Assembly: GCF_007713735.2 (NCBI RefSeq)
Contig: NZ_VMNW02000069.1
Coordinates: 1-49,749, forward strand
From: Amycolatopsis acidicola
GTDB taxonomy: Bacteria; Actinomycetota; Actinomycetes; Mycobacteriales; Pseudonocardiaceae
Length of the DNA: 49,749 nt
Reading direction: 5' to 3'
Positions 48,213 through 49,749 of this stretch are shown piece after piece (positions within the stretch are counted from its first letter, which is position 1; each line of letters opens with the position of its first letter). The notes under the pieces were generated by a model. The model searched no databases. It saw nothing but the letters and a program-made list of their open reading frames with translations, and had not been told where the DNA came from. The translations under genes were made by a program, and so were the position numbers.

Positions 48213-49469
48213 TCAGGCGGACCTGGACACCTGGGAGGAGCTGAGCACCGGCACCGCGCTCGGCTGCGCTTCGCTGCGCCGCACGGTTCCGCGCAGCAGC
48301 CACACCAGCGCGGCGACCACGAGCGCCGCCCCGCTGGCCGCGAGGAAGGACGCCGAAGGCCCCTGGTGCTCGACTAGGTAACCGCTCACCGACTGGCCGA
48401 ACGCCAGCCCGAGCGTCACCGCGGTGAGCACCCAGCCGAACGCCTCCGCCGCGGTCCCCTTCGGCGCGACGATCTCGATCGCCGCCGAATGCGTCGCCGA
48501 CTGGGGCGTGATCATCGCCCCGGCGGCGAGCATCGCCAACGCCAGCCCCCACAACGTGGACGGCCACGCGAGCAACGCGACGAGCAGCGCGAACGCCGCC
48601 AGCAGCGCGGGCAGCCGCAGCGCCATCGACCGCGGCCACGGACGCAGGCTGAACGCCACCCCGAACGCCACCGAGCTCACCGACCAGACCGACAGCAGCA
48701 CGCCACCCAACGCCGGCCTGCCCGCCTCGGTCGCCGCGGCGGGCACCGCCACCTCGACGAACCCGATCACCATGCCGAACCCCAGCGCGGCGAGCGCCAG
48801 CGTGCGCATCCCGGGGCTGGCCAGCGCGCCCATCAGCGAACCGTGCCGCTGCTCGGCCGGGCCCCAGGCGCGGACCGCCGGGCTCAGCGCGAACATCAGC
48901 GAGCCCACCACCATGCACGCGCCGCCGACGACCATGCCGGTGCCCGGCCACGGCGCCGTGACCAGCACCCCGGCCAGCCCCGGGCCGAGGATGAAGAACA
49001 CCTCCATGCTGATCGCCTCGTAGGAGAACGCGGCGTTGCGAGGGGCCTCATCCTCGACCAGCCGGCCCCAGAGCGCGCGCGAGGCGGAGCCGACCATCGG
49101 CTCGGTGATCCCGATGCCCCCGCCCAAGATCACCAGAACGGGTGTCGGCGCGTGTGCCTCGATCGCGAGCGCGAGCACGGTCATCGCGACCGCGAACAAA
49201 GTGGCCACGACGATGAGCGGGCGGGTCGGCCCGAACCTGTCGATGATCCGCCCCTGCACCACCGAGCCGACGGAAACGCCGACCAGCGAGCCCGCCGAGA
49301 CGAGCCCCGCCGCGGCGAACGAACCCGTCTCACGCTGGACGTACAGCAGCGCCGACAGCCCGATCATCGCGATGGGCAACCGGGCGAGCAGCGAGGCGAC
49401 GAGCGGGCGGCCGGAGCCGGGCGTGGTCAGCGCGGCACGGTAGTCGGCAAGGGAGGTGGACTGAGACAC
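48213..49469 (-). CDS. MFS transporter
   Basis: Twelve-span major facilitator (418 aa). Loop motif GRIIDRFGPTRPLIVVATL and PLVASLLARLPIAMIGLSALLYVQRETGSFAAAGLV, seen over residues 20-55, are typical of bacterial single-component efflux carriers. GTG 49469 is inferred. A CATACT -10-like hexamer sits 7 bases upstream on its strand, overlapping the TGGTAC repeat cluster. Co-directional with the LysR gene. Substrate unknown. Confidence 0.86.
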   Translation of the reverse strand: MSQSTSLADYRAALTTPGSGRPLVASLLARLPIAMIGLSALLYVQRETGSFAAAGLVSAGSLVGVSVGSVVQGRIIDRFGPTRPLIVVATLFAVAMTVLALAIEAHAPTPVLVILGGGIGITEPMVGSASRALWGRLVEDEAPRNAAFSYEAISMEVFFILGPGLAGVLVTAPWPGTGMVVGGACMVVGSLMFALSPAVRAWGPAEQRHGSLMGALASPGMRTLALAALGFGMVIGFVEVAVPAAATEAGRPALGGVLLSVWSVSSVAFGVAFSLRPWPRSMALRLPALLAAFALLVALLAWPSTLWGLALAMLAAGAMITPQSATHSAAIEIVAPKGTAAEAFGWVLTAVTLGLAFGQSVSGYLVEHQGPSASFLAASGAALVVAALVWLLRGTVRRSEAQPSAVPVLSSSQVSRSA

Positions 49470-49471
49470 GC

Positions 49472-49506
49472 GTACCAGTATGCGGCAGTCTGGTACGTTG
49501 GTACCA
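49472..49506. promoter_or_regulatory. TGGTAC repeat cluster at the MFS start (candidate operator)
   Basis: GTACCAG (49472-49478) is inverted at CTGGTAC (49490-49496), and TGGTACCA (49499-49506) is a third, perfectly palindromic copy. All three lie within 38 bases of the MFS start, over its probable promoter. A dimeric repressor is likely; which protein is unknown, the neighbouring LysR is possible but the site does not look LysR-type. Confidence 0.6.
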
Positions 49507-49550
49507 CTTATTTACCGGCGATCTGGGTCACCGAATCGGGTCAGCATGTC

Positions 49551-49749
49551 TCGGTTCGATAACGAGCGAAGATTTTTCCGCGAAACCGCGCAACGAACCG
49601 ACCCCGACAGCGTCCTTTGGGATGAACGGCCTTGAAGTTCGGGGTAGGGGCCGTGGCATGGTTGACATAACAGAAGAACTCCCTCCGGAACTTGGGTCGG
49701 GGCCTAACCGGAGGGCGGGGAGCGCGGTCCGTCGGGGGATGGCCCGCGC
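49551..49749. other. Gene-free window end with consecutive inverted repeats
   Basis: TCGGTTCG (49551-49558)/CGAACCGA (49594-49601) encloses CGCG-AAAC-CGCG; ACGGCC/GGCCGT (about 49626-49652); CTCCCTCCGG/CCGGAGGG-GGGGAG (about 49680-49721, two-base bulge); GCGCGG/CCGCGC (about 49722-49749) at the edge. A minus-strand frame stays open but over a third of its codons end in A or T, unlike real genes here. Possibly a structured RNA or leader that continues beyond the window. Confidence 0.45.

Noticed and set aside
49530..49749. Minus-strand frame open to the right edge (about 73 codons)
   Set aside because: More than a third of its codons end in A or T, whereas real genes here almost always end in G or C; the residues show no known motif and the region is rich in inverted repeats.

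Overview
The window is very GC-rich actinobacterial chromosome, most likely from the Pseudonocardiaceae (Amycolatopsis-like). The evidence is a WhiB protein, TACNNT/TAGNNT -10 boxes with leaderless starts, strong G/C bias at third codon positions, and gene order shared with two blocks of the Mycobacterium tuberculosis genome (amidase-ybaB-recR with leuA-ask-asd nearby, and ponA2-metallophosphoesterase / whiB4 / two ArsA-like ATPases / RidA / MBL). These are chromosomal housekeeping genes with interspersed lineage-specific genes. I see no insertion sequence, prophage, CRISPR array, rRNA gene or biosynthetic gene cluster.

Layout. 1-2.3 kb: a cell-wall amidase cut by the left edge, ybaB, recR and a P-loop kinase. 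2.4-8.3 kb: a five-gene dipeptide/oligopeptide ABC importer operon. 8.3-10.8 kb: DedA membrane protein, EamA exporter and a divergent LysR regulator. 10.8-12.8 kb: leuA with a newly recognised Leu-rich leader peptide and hairpin. 12.9-16.2 kb: small membrane protein, quinone-oxidoreductase-like enzyme, nitroreductase, Cys-rich small protein, polytopic mannosyltransferase-like protein. 16.3-18.6 kb: lysC-asd, with an internal start for the small aspartokinase subunit. 18.7-22.9 kb: a large secreted SdrD_B-repeat protein, a TIGR00027-type methyltransferase, a small lipoprotein and a P-loop ATPase. 23-28 kb: two MFS transporters, two TetR regulators and a zinc alcohol dehydrogenase, with clear palindromic operators. 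28.3-31.8 kb: a small secreted protein, HSL-type esterase, FMN reductase, Ohr and Dps (oxidative stress). 31.8-35.9 kb: glutamate decarboxylase, S9 peptidase, methyltransferase.

35.9-36.4 kb is a non-coding island: a 140-bp nested palindrome, a hairpin pair, a perfect 22-bp inverted repeat and tRNA-Pro(CGG). 36.4-47.3 kb is the conserved envelope/redox block: metallophosphoesterase and ponA2; divergent whiB4-like gene; a translationally coupled pair of ArsA/Get3-like ATPases; a secreted lipase; then a tightly packed run of DUF4177, RidA, two proteins of unknown function, Nudix and metallo-beta-lactamase-fold genes. 47.3-49.5 kb holds a LysR regulator and an MFS transporter with repeated TGGTAC half-sites at its start. 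The last 250 bases hold no convincing gene but several consecutive inverted repeats.

Themes: amino-acid synthesis from aspartate and pyruvate (lysC, asd, leuA), peptide import, cell-wall synthesis and turnover (amidase, ponA2), peroxide/redox defence (Ohr, Dps, WhiB, oxidoreductases) and regulated efflux. At least nine genes have a -10 hexamer 6-8 bases before the start codon, so leaderless mRNAs look common here. Starts were chosen from such signals or from ribosome binding sites and are inferences.
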